Source: Curtobacterium sp. MCBD17_013 | GTDB lineage: Bacteria; Actinomycetota; Actinomycetes; Actinomycetales; Microbacteriaceae | Assembly: GCF_003234565.1 (NCBI RefSeq) | Contig: NZ_QKTU01000007.1 | Coordinates: forward strand, 62,001 to 126,000 | Direction: 5' to 3' | DNA: 64,000 nucleotides | In this document: positions 1-7,393 of the stretch, one piece after another | Position numbering within the stretch: position 1 is the stretch's first letter | How the letters are laid out: each line of letters begins with the position of its first letter | Notes under the pieces: model-generated | What the model was told of the DNA's origin: nothing | Databases searched by the model: none | Seen by the model: the letters and a program-made list of their open reading frames with translations, nothing else | Translations under genes and position numbers: made by a program

Positions 1-75
1 CCCCACCGGCCGGCGAACCGGACCGACCGGGCCGGGAGGAGCGGCTGGTGTCCGGCGCGCTCGTCGCGTCCGCGG

Positions 76-942
76 TCACACCGCACCACCGCTCTGCTCC
101 CGCCGCTGCTGGCGCAGCGCGAGCGCGTCGGTGAGCCGGATGAGGGGCAGGCTGATGAGCACGAACAGGAGCCCCGCGACGAAGTACGGCGTGAAGTCGT
201 ACGACTCGGCCTGCGCGATGTTCGCGGCCCGCACGGCGTCCACCGCGCCGAGGATCGACACGAGCCCGACGTCCTTCTGCATCGACACGAAGTCGTTCAT
301 GAGCGCCGGCGTGACCTTCCGCAGCCCCTGCGGCAGGACGACGAGCCGGAGCGTCTGCGCATGCGACAGGCCGAGCGACCGCGCGGCCAGGCGCTGGGAC
401 GGGTGCACGGCCTCCATGCCGGCGCGGAGCACCTCGGCGACGTACGACGAGTAGGTCAGGATGATCGCGATGGTGCCCCAGACCTCGGCGGGGAACCGCG
501 GGAAGACACCGAGCCCCGGCACGCCGTAGCCGACCAGGTACAGCACGATGATGAGCGGCAGGCCCCGGAAGAGGTCCGTGTACCCGGTGGCGAGCAGCCG
601 GAGCGGGAAGGCCACGGGGCTCCGGAGCCCTCGGACGACGGCCAGGAGCGTCGCGAACACGGCGACGCCGATCGACGCGAAGAACAGGATCCGGACGTTG
701 AGCCACAGCCCGAGCAGGATGTCGGGGAAGGCCGAGACCGCCGTCTCCGGGTCGAAGAACGACTGCTGCACCGCCGCCCATCCGGGGGTGTTGACGACGC
801 CGACCCAGACGAGCGCGACCACCACGAGCGACGAGACGATGCTCACCGCCACCGAGCGGCGGCCCCGCTGGCGCCGGTACGGTCGCCGCTCGACCTCGAT
901 CTCGCTCGGCGCCGCGACGACGGTGGTCGGGGTGGTGGTCAC
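76..942 (-). CDS. Polar amino-acid ABC transporter permease
   Basis: Inner-membrane permease of a HisM/GlnP-type amino-acid importer (288 aa). After a basic N-terminus there is a membrane segment near residue 35, then the permease fold; the coupling loop reads as AARSLGLSHAQTLRLVVLPQGLR, followed by a TPALMNDFVSMQKDVGLVS-like stretch typical of this family. I chose the GTG at 942, 14 nt after the stop of the binding protein upstream; an ATG at 996 is in frame but would overlap that gene by 40 nt. It follows the solute-binding gene in one operon. The ATPase gene would be expected further left, outside the window; no start codon for it is visible in positions 1-75. Confidence 0.85.
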   Translation of the reverse strand: MTTTPTTVVAAPSEIEVERRPYRRQRGRRSVAVSIVSSLVVVALVWVGVVNTPGWAAVQQSFFDPETAVSAFPDILLGLWLNVRILFFASIGVAVFATLLAVVRGLRSPVAFPLRLLATGYTDLFRGLPLIIVLYLVGYGVPGLGVFPRFPAEVWGTIAIILTYSSYVAEVLRAGMEAVHPSQRLAARSLGLSHAQTLRLVVLPQGLRKVTPALMNDFVSMQKDVGLVSILGAVDAVRAANIAQAESYDFTPYFVAGLLFVLISLPLIRLTDALALRQQRREQSGGAV

Positions 943-956
943 GGACCGCGTCCCGA

Positions 957-1790
957 TCAGTGCAGGACGGGCACGTCGACCGCGGTCGACAGCCACTTGG
1001 TCGTGATGTGCTGCAGCGTGCCGTCGGCCTTGAGCGCGCGGATCGCCCCGCTCACCTTCGGCGTCAGCGCCGAGCCCTTCGGCAGGACGATGCCGAACTG
1101 GTCACCCGTGCCCGACGAGGCGGGGAACTGACCGACGACCTTGCCCTTCTTCAGTTCCGCGGACGCGACGTAGAACGCGGTGGGCAGGTCGGTGACGACG
1201 GCGTCGATCTGTCCGCTCTCGAGCGCGAGGACGGCGTCGTCGTTCGAGTTGAACACCTGCGGCTGCCCGAGGGCGTCCTTCGCGACGTCGTAGCTCGTGG
1301 TGCCGGTGGCGACGCCGACCTCGAGGCCCTTGAGCGCGCTGATGCTCGTGGCGTCGGCCGCCTTCGACCCCGACGTCGTCACGACCGCCTGCGTGGTCGT
1401 GTAGTACGGCGCCGAGAAGTCGACCGCCTGCTTCCGCTTCGCCGTGATGCTGAACTGCTGGATGTTCATGTCCCAGTCCTTGGCACCGGGGGCGATGGCG
1501 CTGTCGAAGGTGCTCCGCTTCCAGACCACGTCGTCCTTCGCGTAGCCCATCTCCTGCGCGACGGCGTACGCGACGGCCGCCTCGAACCCCTTGCCGGACT
1601 GCGGCTTGTTCCCCTCGACCCAGGGCGAGTACGCGGGCTGGCCGGTGGCGATCGTCAGCTTGCCGGCCGTGACGGTCCGGCTGCCGGAGCCGGAGCCGCC
1701 GGCGCTGCAGGCCGCGAGGGTGAGCGCGACGACCGCGGCGGCGACCGCCACGAGTGTGCGAGGGGTGCGGGGTCGGCGTCGAGGGGACAC
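957..1790 (-). CDS. Amino-acid ABC transporter substrate-binding lipoprotein (family 3)
   Basis: Extracytoplasmic binding protein (277 aa) anchored as a lipoprotein: hydrophobic segment ending in the lipobox LAAC. The mature part has the family-3 pattern, including DMNIQQFSITAKRKQAVDFSAPYY and a later VLALESGQIDAVVTDLPTA region, which is the usual hinge and second-lobe signature of polar amino-acid binding proteins. The GTG start at 1790 has a GGAGG ribosome site 6 nt upstream. It is the first gene of an operon with the permease at 76-942. The exact amino acid bound cannot be read from sequence. Confidence 0.88.
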   Translation of the reverse strand: MSPRRRPRTPRTLVAVAAAVVALTLAACSAGGSGSGSRTVTAGKLTIATGQPAYSPWVEGNKPQSGKGFEAAVAYAVAQEMGYAKDDVVWKRSTFDSAIAPGAKDWDMNIQQFSITAKRKQAVDFSAPYYTTTQAVVTTSGSKAADATSISALKGLEVGVATGTTSYDVAKDALGQPQVFNSNDDAVLALESGQIDAVVTDLPTAFYVASAELKKGKVVGQFPASSGTGDQFGIVLPKGSALTPKVSGAIRALKADGTLQHITTKWLSTAVDVPVLH

Positions 1791-1890
1791 GGGCTGCCTC
1801 CGGGGCGGTCGCGAGCGGGGTGTGCTGCGGATCGTACGGGGCCGGGAGGCCCGGCGCGAGTTGATGACGCGCCGTTCCGTCCCGCGGTCG

Positions 1891-2532
1891 TCAGCCGGCG
1901 CTCGGCGGATCGGACTCGGCGTCGTCGTCCGTGACGAACACCACCGTCATGACCTTCTGCCGTCGGTCCGTGATGACCCACGTGAAGTCCCAGGCGACGT
2001 CGTCGAACCACCCACTCCAGGCCTGGAACGAATCGTCGATGCGGAAGTCCTCGTACCGATCCCCCACGAGGGCGTCGCTGAAGGCCCGGCCGATGCGCTT
2101 CGCCTCGGCGGCGCGACCCTTGAACGAGGCCGACGACCCGCCCCAGATGAGGGCGCTCGCGATCATGCCGTCGAGTTCCACGGCCGCACGCTCCTCGAAC
2201 GTGTCGGCGTCGAACCGGACGTCATGGTCGATGCCGGGGAGCGCGGCCGCCATCGCGGGCGACGTGAGGAGCGCCTCCACGAGGCCGTACTCGTCCACCC
2301 GGTTGCGGCAGAGGTACCAGGCGGTCGTCTCGTCGTCACCCCTCACGTCGAACGCGGCCCCGAACACGGAACCGCGCACGATCACCGATCGGAACGCGGC
2401 GAGGACGGCCTCGATCGCGGGGTCGGTCGGTTCCCGCAGCCGGAAGGTGAGCCCGGCGCGGGACCGTTCCAGGGTGGCGGCGTCGGGGCGGGCATCCTGC
2501 TGGTCGATCTCCAGCCACGAGGTCGTGCTCAT
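1891..2532 (-). CDS. Hypothetical protein, 213 aa
   Basis: I do not recognise this protein. It has no signal peptide or membrane segment and is acidic, with many Asp/Glu residues and a cluster DDDAESD near the end. The central part has aromatic-rich stretches (SFQAWSGWFDDVAWDFTWVI). The ATG at 2532 has a GGAG ribosome site. It stands alone: a long hairpin lies just upstream, ending the cupin operon, and the amino-acid importer follows 100 nt downstream. Coding nature is supported by composition and the clean start, not by homology. Confidence 0.65.
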   Translation of the reverse strand: MSTTSWLEIDQQDARPDAATLERSRAGLTFRLREPTDPAIEAVLAAFRSVIVRGSVFGAAFDVRGDDETTAWYLCRNRVDEYGLVEALLTSPAMAAALPGIDHDVRFDADTFEERAAVELDGMIASALIWGGSSASFKGRAAEAKRIGRAFSDALVGDRYEDFRIDDSFQAWSGWFDDVAWDFTWVITDRRQKVMTVVFVTDDDAESDPPSAG

Positions 2533-2575
2533 CCCACCACTCCACCACGTCGCGGGGCCGGCTGCACCCTCCCCG

Positions 2576-2641
2576 CCGCCGAGATCGCACTCGTTGCCGC
2601 TCAGGAGGGTCTCGAAGCGGCAACGAGTGCGATCTCGGCGG
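2576..2641. terminator. Perfect 26-bp inverted repeat, likely terminator
   Basis: Arms 2576-2601 and 2616-2641 are perfectly complementary over 26 bp with a 14-nt loop. The element lies downstream of the cupin gene stop (2693, minus strand) and upstream of the hypothetical gene start at 2532, so it can end the cupin operon transcript. No T-tract follows, which is common in high-GC actinobacteria. Confidence 0.7.
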
Positions 2642-2655
2642 ATGAAAGGCGGCCT

Positions 2656-2685
2656 GCAGGCCGACGGCCGGCAGGCCGACGGCCG
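2656..2685. repeat. Tandem 15-bp direct repeat (two copies)
   Basis: The unit GCAGGCCGACGGCCG occurs twice head to tail at 2656-2670 and 2671-2685, directly after the cupin stop codon and before the long hairpin. A partial third unit (GGCCT) precedes it. Function unknown. Confidence 0.8.
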
Positions 2686-2692
2686 GCCGCGG

Positions 2693-3190
2693 TCAGGTTG
2701 CCAGGGTGAAGTCCTCGAACGCGAATCCGGGCGACACCAGGCAGCTGACGAGCACCTCGCCCTCGCCGGGCAGGGTCCGCTGCCACACGCCCCCGCGGAC
2801 GAACGCCTGCGCGTCGTTCACACGGTCGCGCCCGGCGTCCGGTCCGAGGGTGATCCGCGCGCCGGGCTCCGGGGCGTCACCGCTGCCGCCGAGTTCGAGG
2901 ACGACGGCGTCCGGCCCGTGCCACATCCAGATCTCGTCCGAGGTCACCCGGTGCCACGCCGACGCCTCCCCCGGTGGCAGGAGGAAGTGGATGAGCGTCG
3001 CGGCCGGTCGCTCCCCCGCGGGCGTCGTCACCACGGCGGGCGACGTCCAGGTGCGGACGTACCAGCCGCCCTCGGGGTGCGGTTCCATGCCGAGGGCGCG
3101 GGCACGGGGCGGGACGTCGAGCCACTCGACGAGGTCACCGGCGACGGTGCGGCGGGCGACCATGCCGGGGCGGGGCGGGGTGTCGTTCAC
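2693..3190 (-). CDS. Cupin domain protein (DUF985 / Cupin_5 family)
   Basis: Small single-domain cupin (165 aa). It matches the Cupin_5 pattern: MEPHPEGGWYVRTW near residue 35, LIHFLLPPGEASAWHRVTSDEIWMWH around residues 66-91 carrying the presumed metal-site His/Glu, and the C-terminal LVSCLVSPGFAFEDFTLA. Members are putative sugar- or small-molecule-binding proteins without a well-defined reaction. The GTG at 3190 overlaps the stop of the amidohydrolase as GTGA, with a GAGAGGA ribosome site, so translation is probably coupled. A Met nine codons later is an alternative start. It is the last gene of the SAHH-like/amidohydrolase/cupin operon. Confidence 0.85.
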   Translation of the reverse strand: MNDTPPRPGMVARRTVAGDLVEWLDVPPRARALGMEPHPEGGWYVRTWTSPAVVTTPAGERPAATLIHFLLPPGEASAWHRVTSDEIWMWHGPDAVVLELGGSGDAPEPGARITLGPDAGRDRVNDAQAFVRGGVWQRTLPGEGEVLVSCLVSPGFAFEDFTLAT

Positions 3191-4545
3191 GGGGTCCTCT
3201 CGGGGACGTGGGTGGCGGTGAGCACGGTCCCGTCGACGGCGCGGACCACACCGCGGATGACGGTGGCCCTCGCCCGGCCGGCGCCGTCCTCCGCGAGTTC
3301 CGCGAGGGCGTCCGCGACGGTCCGGGCGTCGACGTCGAACACCGCGAGGTCGGCCCGTGCGCCGACGGCGAGGTGGCCGATCCGGTCCGGCCCGACGTCG
3401 AGGCCCATCGCGTGCGCGCCGCCGAGGGTCGCCGCCGCGAGCAACCGCTCGTGCAGGTCGCGGGCGCCGTACCCCTGGTTCCGCGCGATGCGGTGCAGGG
3501 CCGCGACGTCCGCCATGAGGTCGAGGGAGGGCGACGACGACAGCGAGTCCGTGCCGACCGCGATCGCGCTGCCCTCGCGCAGGTAGTCGGCGACGGGCGG
3601 CGGGTCGAGTCCGATGACGGCGTTCGACCGCGGGCACAGGGCGACGGCGGTCCCGCGCGCGCGGAGCAGCGCCCGGTCGGCGGCGGTCATGTACACGCCG
3701 TGGGCGATGTGACAGTCCGGCCCGAGCACCCCGAGCCGGTCGACGAACGTCGTGGCGCTCGCGCCGAAGCCGAGTGCGCGGAGCGCCCGGAACGACGGCA
3801 CGTTCGCCTGGTGCCAGTCGGCGCCCCGGCCCAGTCCGACGACGCCGGCGAGGCCCGGCACGGGTTCGAGGGCGCGGCGTTCCGCCTCGAACGCCGACTC
3901 GCCCAGGTGCAGGTGCAACCGGAGTCCCCGCTGACGCACGATGTCGGGCAGGTCGAGCAACGGACCCACGTCGAGCGAGTACGGCGCGTGCGGCGACAGA
4001 CCGGCACCCGGGTGCTCCGGGATGTGCTCGAGTTCGCCGAGGACCTGGTCACGCCCCCGCTCCTGCCAGGCGGCGTTCTCCCAGTCCATGACCTCCCAGT
4101 ACGCGATGCCCCCGAGCCCCGCGTCGGCGAGGACGGACACCGCCTCGAGGTCGGTGATGATGTCCGCGATGCTCGTGACGCCGGCCCGGATGGACTGCGC
4201 GGCCCCCTCGGCCGCGTCGGCACCCCAGTCGTGCTCGCGCCCGCCGTAGTCGGCGGTGAACGCCGCCGCCCAGTCCTCGAACCCCCGGTACCGGCCAGCG
4301 CCGACCGCGGCCATGCCGGTGTACTGGAGGTGCGAGTGCGCGTTGACGAGACCGGGCAGGAGTGCGCCGCGCCAGCGGCGCTCCGTGTACGGCAGGCCAC
4401 GGGCGGCGAGCTGGTCGACGACCCAGGCGCGTTCGCCGACGTGGAGGATGCGGTCGCCCCGGACCGCGACGGCACCGTCCAGGATCGGTGGCGCGGTCAT
4501 CGGCACGACGACGTGCGCCGAGTGCACGGTGACCGACGCGCTCAC
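3187..4545 (-). CDS. Metal-dependent amidohydrolase (ATZ/TRZ, nucleoside-deaminase type)
   Basis: Cytosolic amidohydrolase-superfamily enzyme of 452 aa. Metal-binding and catalytic motifs are intact: NAHSHLQY (HxH), SPHAPYS, HLHLGESAFE, IAHGVYM, and GTDSLSSSPSLDLM with the catalytic Asp. The layout resembles S-adenosylhomocysteine/methylthioadenosine deaminases and aminodeoxyfutalosine deaminases, which convert an adenine-type base to hypoxanthine. The GTG at 4545 overlaps the stop of the SAHH-like gene as GTGA, and its own stop overlaps the cupin start in the same way, so the three proteins are likely made together. Pairing with an SAHH paralogue suggests a nucleoside-like substrate; that is inference. 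Confidence 0.85.
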   Translation of the reverse strand: MSASVTVHSAHVVVPMTAPPILDGAVAVRGDRILHVGERAWVVDQLAARGLPYTERRWRGALLPGLVNAHSHLQYTGMAAVGAGRYRGFEDWAAAFTADYGGREHDWGADAAEGAAQSIRAGVTSIADIITDLEAVSVLADAGLGGIAYWEVMDWENAAWQERGRDQVLGELEHIPEHPGAGLSPHAPYSLDVGPLLDLPDIVRQRGLRLHLHLGESAFEAERRALEPVPGLAGVVGLGRGADWHQANVPSFRALRALGFGASATTFVDRLGVLGPDCHIAHGVYMTAADRALLRARGTAVALCPRSNAVIGLDPPPVADYLREGSAIAVGTDSLSSSPSLDLMADVAALHRIARNQGYGARDLHERLLAAATLGGAHAMGLDVGPDRIGHLAVGARADLAVFDVDARTVADALAELAEDGAGRARATVIRGVVRAVDGTVLTATHVPERTP

Positions 4546-6245
4546 GGTGGGGCTCCGAACCGCGTGGTGCGGACGTCGGAGGGCCGCCCCTGCGCGCCCC
4601 CGTCGGGGTCGGGTCCGCGAGGCGAGTCGACGGCGAGTCCGAGCTCGGCCAGTGCCGCCGAAGCGATGCGGGCGTCCGCGGCGGGGTCGATCGAGTGCAC
4701 GCCGACGGGCAGCTCCGCCCCGTGCTCGAGCAGCATCCGCACCGCGGCGAGTTGCACCGCGAAGGACAGGTCCATGATCTCGATCGGGTTGCCCTCGGCC
4801 GCCGTGACGTTCACGCACCCGCCCCCGTCGACGAGGACCACCGCGCGCTCGGTGCCCGGCACGGTCATCCGTTCGAGGCGAGGAGCGATGGTCGTGCGGA
4901 CGCTACCGGCGGCGCGAGCATCGTCGGTCGCGACCTCCTGGTCGATCCCGCCCGCCACCGCGACGACCGCGTCGGGTGCGCACGCCCGCAGCACGTCGAG
5001 CGACACCGTGTCCCGCACGCCCGTGGCCGACATCACGAGGTCGGCACCGGCGACGGCGGTCCTGACGGGCGCGACGTCGTACCCCGCGAACACGGCCTGC
5101 AGTGCCCGCACGGGATCGGTCTCGGCGACGACGACGCGCAGCCCGAGCGCCGTCAGGACCTGGGCGACCCCCTCGCCGACCGGACCGTACCCGATCACGG
5201 CTGCCGTGCCTCCCGCGGTCGGCAGCCGCGCCACGGCATCGCGCGCGATGACGGCGTCGAGCAGGTCGAACACCGCGAAGACCGTGGACTGCCCGGTCCC
5301 GTACCGGTTGTCGAACAGCGTCTTGGCGCGCGCGTCGTTCACCGCGACGACCGGCAGCCGCAGCGCACCCCGTTCCACCATGGTCCGGAGGGGGCGCAGG
5401 CCGCTCGTGGTCTCCTCGGCCGCGCCGACCATGCCGGGCAGGAGTTCGGGCCGGGCCTCGTGGAGGAGCCGGATGACGTGGGCGCCGTCGTCGAGCAGGA
5501 TCTGCGGCTCGCGGTCGAGCATCTCGAGGGCGAGCCGCCGCTGCCCCGCGAGGTCGACCGTGCTCGACGCGAACACGACGAGGCCGGCGTCGCGGAGCGC
5601 GGCCGCCACGGCGTCGTCGGTCTCGTCCGCGTGCGCGTAGACGACGACGTCGGCCCCCGCGTCCTGCAGGAGCAACGACAGGACCGCCGTCTTCGGCTCG
5701 AGCACCATCGCGACGCCGACGCGGACCCCGGCGAGCGCGCGGTCGGCGCGGAGCTGGGCGGCGAGCGCCCTGCTCACCGGCATGTGCCGGCCGGCCCACC
5801 GGATGCGCTCGGCGGCGAACGCGTCACGCTCCGGCTCCCGTCCGGTGCTCACCAGGAACACTCCGTCGGCGTGGTGCGGGACCGCGAGCACGCCGGGGCG
5901 CGCGACGACGACCGGGCCGAAGGCGTCCTCGTCGACCGCGGGGACGTGACGACCCGCGTCGATCACGACGAGCCCGCGGCCTCGGGGTGGGGCGCCGTGC
6001 GCGTCGACGGCCGCGGTGCTCTCGGCGGGGTCGCCGGTGCACCAGAGCTGGTCGACCGGCCCCTCCGGCGTGTGTCGGGCGCCCATCGCGGTGAGCACGG
6101 CGCGGAGTGTCGACGCGTCGGGGCCGGGGCCCACGACGCGGAACCGGCGTCCGGCGACGAGCAGGTTCGTGGCCGCCGCGTACCGGCGGACGGCAGCGCC
6201 GGCCCAGGCGAGCACGTCCGGGTCGGCGTCGTGCGCGGGCGGCAT
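4542..6245 (-). CDS. S-adenosylhomocysteine hydrolase-like protein with altered active site
   Basis: Length 567 aa against about 420-490 for adenosylhomocysteinases. Residues 1-145 are an extra N-terminal region; from RHMPVSRAL (residue 153) it follows archaeal-type SAHH: DDG (252-254), EETTSG (277-282), VNDARAKTLFDNRYGTGQS (302-320) and the NAD fold IGYGPVGEGVAQ (351-362). Lys308, Asp312 and Asn313 are kept. By eye-alignment three His residues of true SAHH are replaced: LHLE becomes MVLE (Val181), AGHFD becomes AGGID (Gly433), GHP becomes GNP (Asn486). It probably acts on something other than SAH, or with changed chemistry. The ATG at 6245 has a -10-like TACACT six nt upstream, suggesting a leaderless mRNA. 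Confidence 0.8.
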   Translation of the reverse strand: MPPAHDADPDVLAWAGAAVRRYAAATNLLVAGRRFRVVGPGPDASTLRAVLTAMGARHTPEGPVDQLWCTGDPAESTAAVDAHGAPPRGRGLVVIDAGRHVPAVDEDAFGPVVVARPGVLAVPHHADGVFLVSTGREPERDAFAAERIRWAGRHMPVSRALAAQLRADRALAGVRVGVAMVLEPKTAVLSLLLQDAGADVVVYAHADETDDAVAAALRDAGLVVFASSTVDLAGQRRLALEMLDREPQILLDDGAHVIRLLHEARPELLPGMVGAAEETTSGLRPLRTMVERGALRLPVVAVNDARAKTLFDNRYGTGQSTVFAVFDLLDAVIARDAVARLPTAGGTAAVIGYGPVGEGVAQVLTALGLRVVVAETDPVRALQAVFAGYDVAPVRTAVAGADLVMSATGVRDTVSLDVLRACAPDAVVAVAGGIDQEVATDDARAAGSVRTTIAPRLERMTVPGTERAVVLVDGGGCVNVTAAEGNPIEIMDLSFAVQLAAVRMLLEHGAELPVGVHSIDPAADARIASAALAELGLAVDSPRGPDPDGGAQGRPSDVRTTRFGAPP

Positions 6246-6251
6246 GCGGTC

Positions 6252-6257
6252 AGTGTA
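6252..6257 (-). promoter_or_regulatory. Leaderless -10 element before the SAHH-like gene
   Basis: TACACT on the minus strand, 6 nt before the ATG at 6245. With the usual distance to +1 the transcript would begin at or next to the start codon. The -35 is weak (CCGACC at a 17-nt spacing). Confidence 0.4.
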
Positions 6258-6285
6258 GGACCAGTGCCGCCGCTGGTCGGGCGCG

Positions 6286-7368
6286 TCAGCGGAGGACGTG
6301 CGGCGGCGGCGTGCTCCCCCACCCGTCGTCATCGCCGCGCTGGTCGACGGCACCGCCGTGCTGGTGGCCGGCACCGAAGGCGGCCTCGGGACCGGGCCCG
6401 GCAGCCGGTCGGTTCGGCCGCGGGTACCGGCGGCGGTAGTGCACCAGCACCGTCACGAGCACGATGACGCCGACGACCGACACGATCGCGATCCCGATCA
6501 GGTAGAGCACGTTCGTCAGCGCCGACACCGCACCGGCGGACCCGGGCGGGAGCGTGCCGTACATGAGTTCCATGCGCGCGTTGCCGGTGACGAGCAGCGC
6601 GATGAGCGCCGCGATCTCGCTCGTCGAGTCCCACAACCCGTGCAGCAGGGCCACGCCGACGTACGCCACGAGCACGAGCCACGACCAGCGGATGCGCTGG
6701 CTGCCGTGGGCGAGGCCGAAGATGACCGCCCCGAGGATCGCGGTCCAGAGCACGTGGCCGACCGGCGAGAGCACGGCGCGGATGACCTCGGTCTGGAGCA
6801 GCGAGAACAGGTCGATGCCCTGCTGGGTGATCGCCGCGTTGAACGCGTACCCAGCGGACTCGAACGCGGCGAACCCGGCACCGACGGTGGCGCCGAGCAG
6901 TGCCCCCTGGCGCGCGGTCTTCGGCCGGACCCGCCATCCGACGAAGAGCAGGAGCACGCCCTTGACGAACTCCTCGACGAACCCGACGGCGATGTACAGG
7001 AACACGTTCTGGTGCAGGTTCGCCTCGAGCACGGATGCCCCGAGCACGCCGAGGATGCCGCCGACGAAGAACGCGACGATGAGCTGCATCGTGCTGACCG
7101 TCCCCGTGACCCGCTCGATGACGAACAGCACGACGGTGAACGGCACGAGGAAGCTGCCGAGCAGGATGATCGTCGGCACGAGGTTCGTGTTCCGCGTGAA
7201 CACGGTCACGACGATCGTGACGAGCCAGAGCGCCAGCCCGACGAGCAGGGTCTTCCACCACCAGCCGTGGCGGTGGTGCGCGTGCGGTCGGGGGACGTCG
7301 TCGTAGTCCGGGTCGATCGGTGCGTCGAACGCAGTGCGCGCCGGGTCGGTGGTGGCCATGTGCACCAT
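6286..7368 (-). CDS. PrsW-family glutamic intramembrane protease
   Basis: Polytopic membrane protein of 360 aa with about eight hydrophobic segments. It carries the PrsW signatures: GFVEEFVKG (EExxK), GAGFAAFESAGYAF (FxxxE), and later His-containing segments HVLWTAI and HGLWDS. PrsW of Bacillus cuts anti-sigma factor RsiW; many actinobacterial relatives have unknown targets. The C-terminus is a soluble, Gly/Asp/Pro-rich tail. I chose the ATG at 7368 because a GGAG lies 4 nt upstream; an ATG three codons later is possible. It lies 25 nt after the esterase gene, so the two probably share a transcript. Confidence 0.82.
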   Translation of the reverse strand: MVHMATTDPARTAFDAPIDPDYDDVPRPHAHHRHGWWWKTLLVGLALWLVTIVVTVFTRNTNLVPTIILLGSFLVPFTVVLFVIERVTGTVSTMQLIVAFFVGGILGVLGASVLEANLHQNVFLYIAVGFVEEFVKGVLLLFVGWRVRPKTARQGALLGATVGAGFAAFESAGYAFNAAITQQGIDLFSLLQTEVIRAVLSPVGHVLWTAILGAVIFGLAHGSQRIRWSWLVLVAYVGVALLHGLWDSTSEIAALIALLVTGNARMELMYGTLPPGSAGAVSALTNVLYLIGIAIVSVVGVIVLVTVLVHYRRRYPRPNRPAAGPGPEAAFGAGHQHGGAVDQRGDDDGWGSTPPPHVLR

Positions 7369-7393
7369 CGTGCTCCGTGGGGTCGGAGGACGC

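Noticed and set aside
3208..5640. 810-codon open frame on the plus strand opposite the amidohydrolase and SAHH-like genes
   Set aside because: Antisense shadow in high-GC DNA: composition is Arg/Gly/Asp-rich with no motif, while the minus strand carries clear enzyme families.
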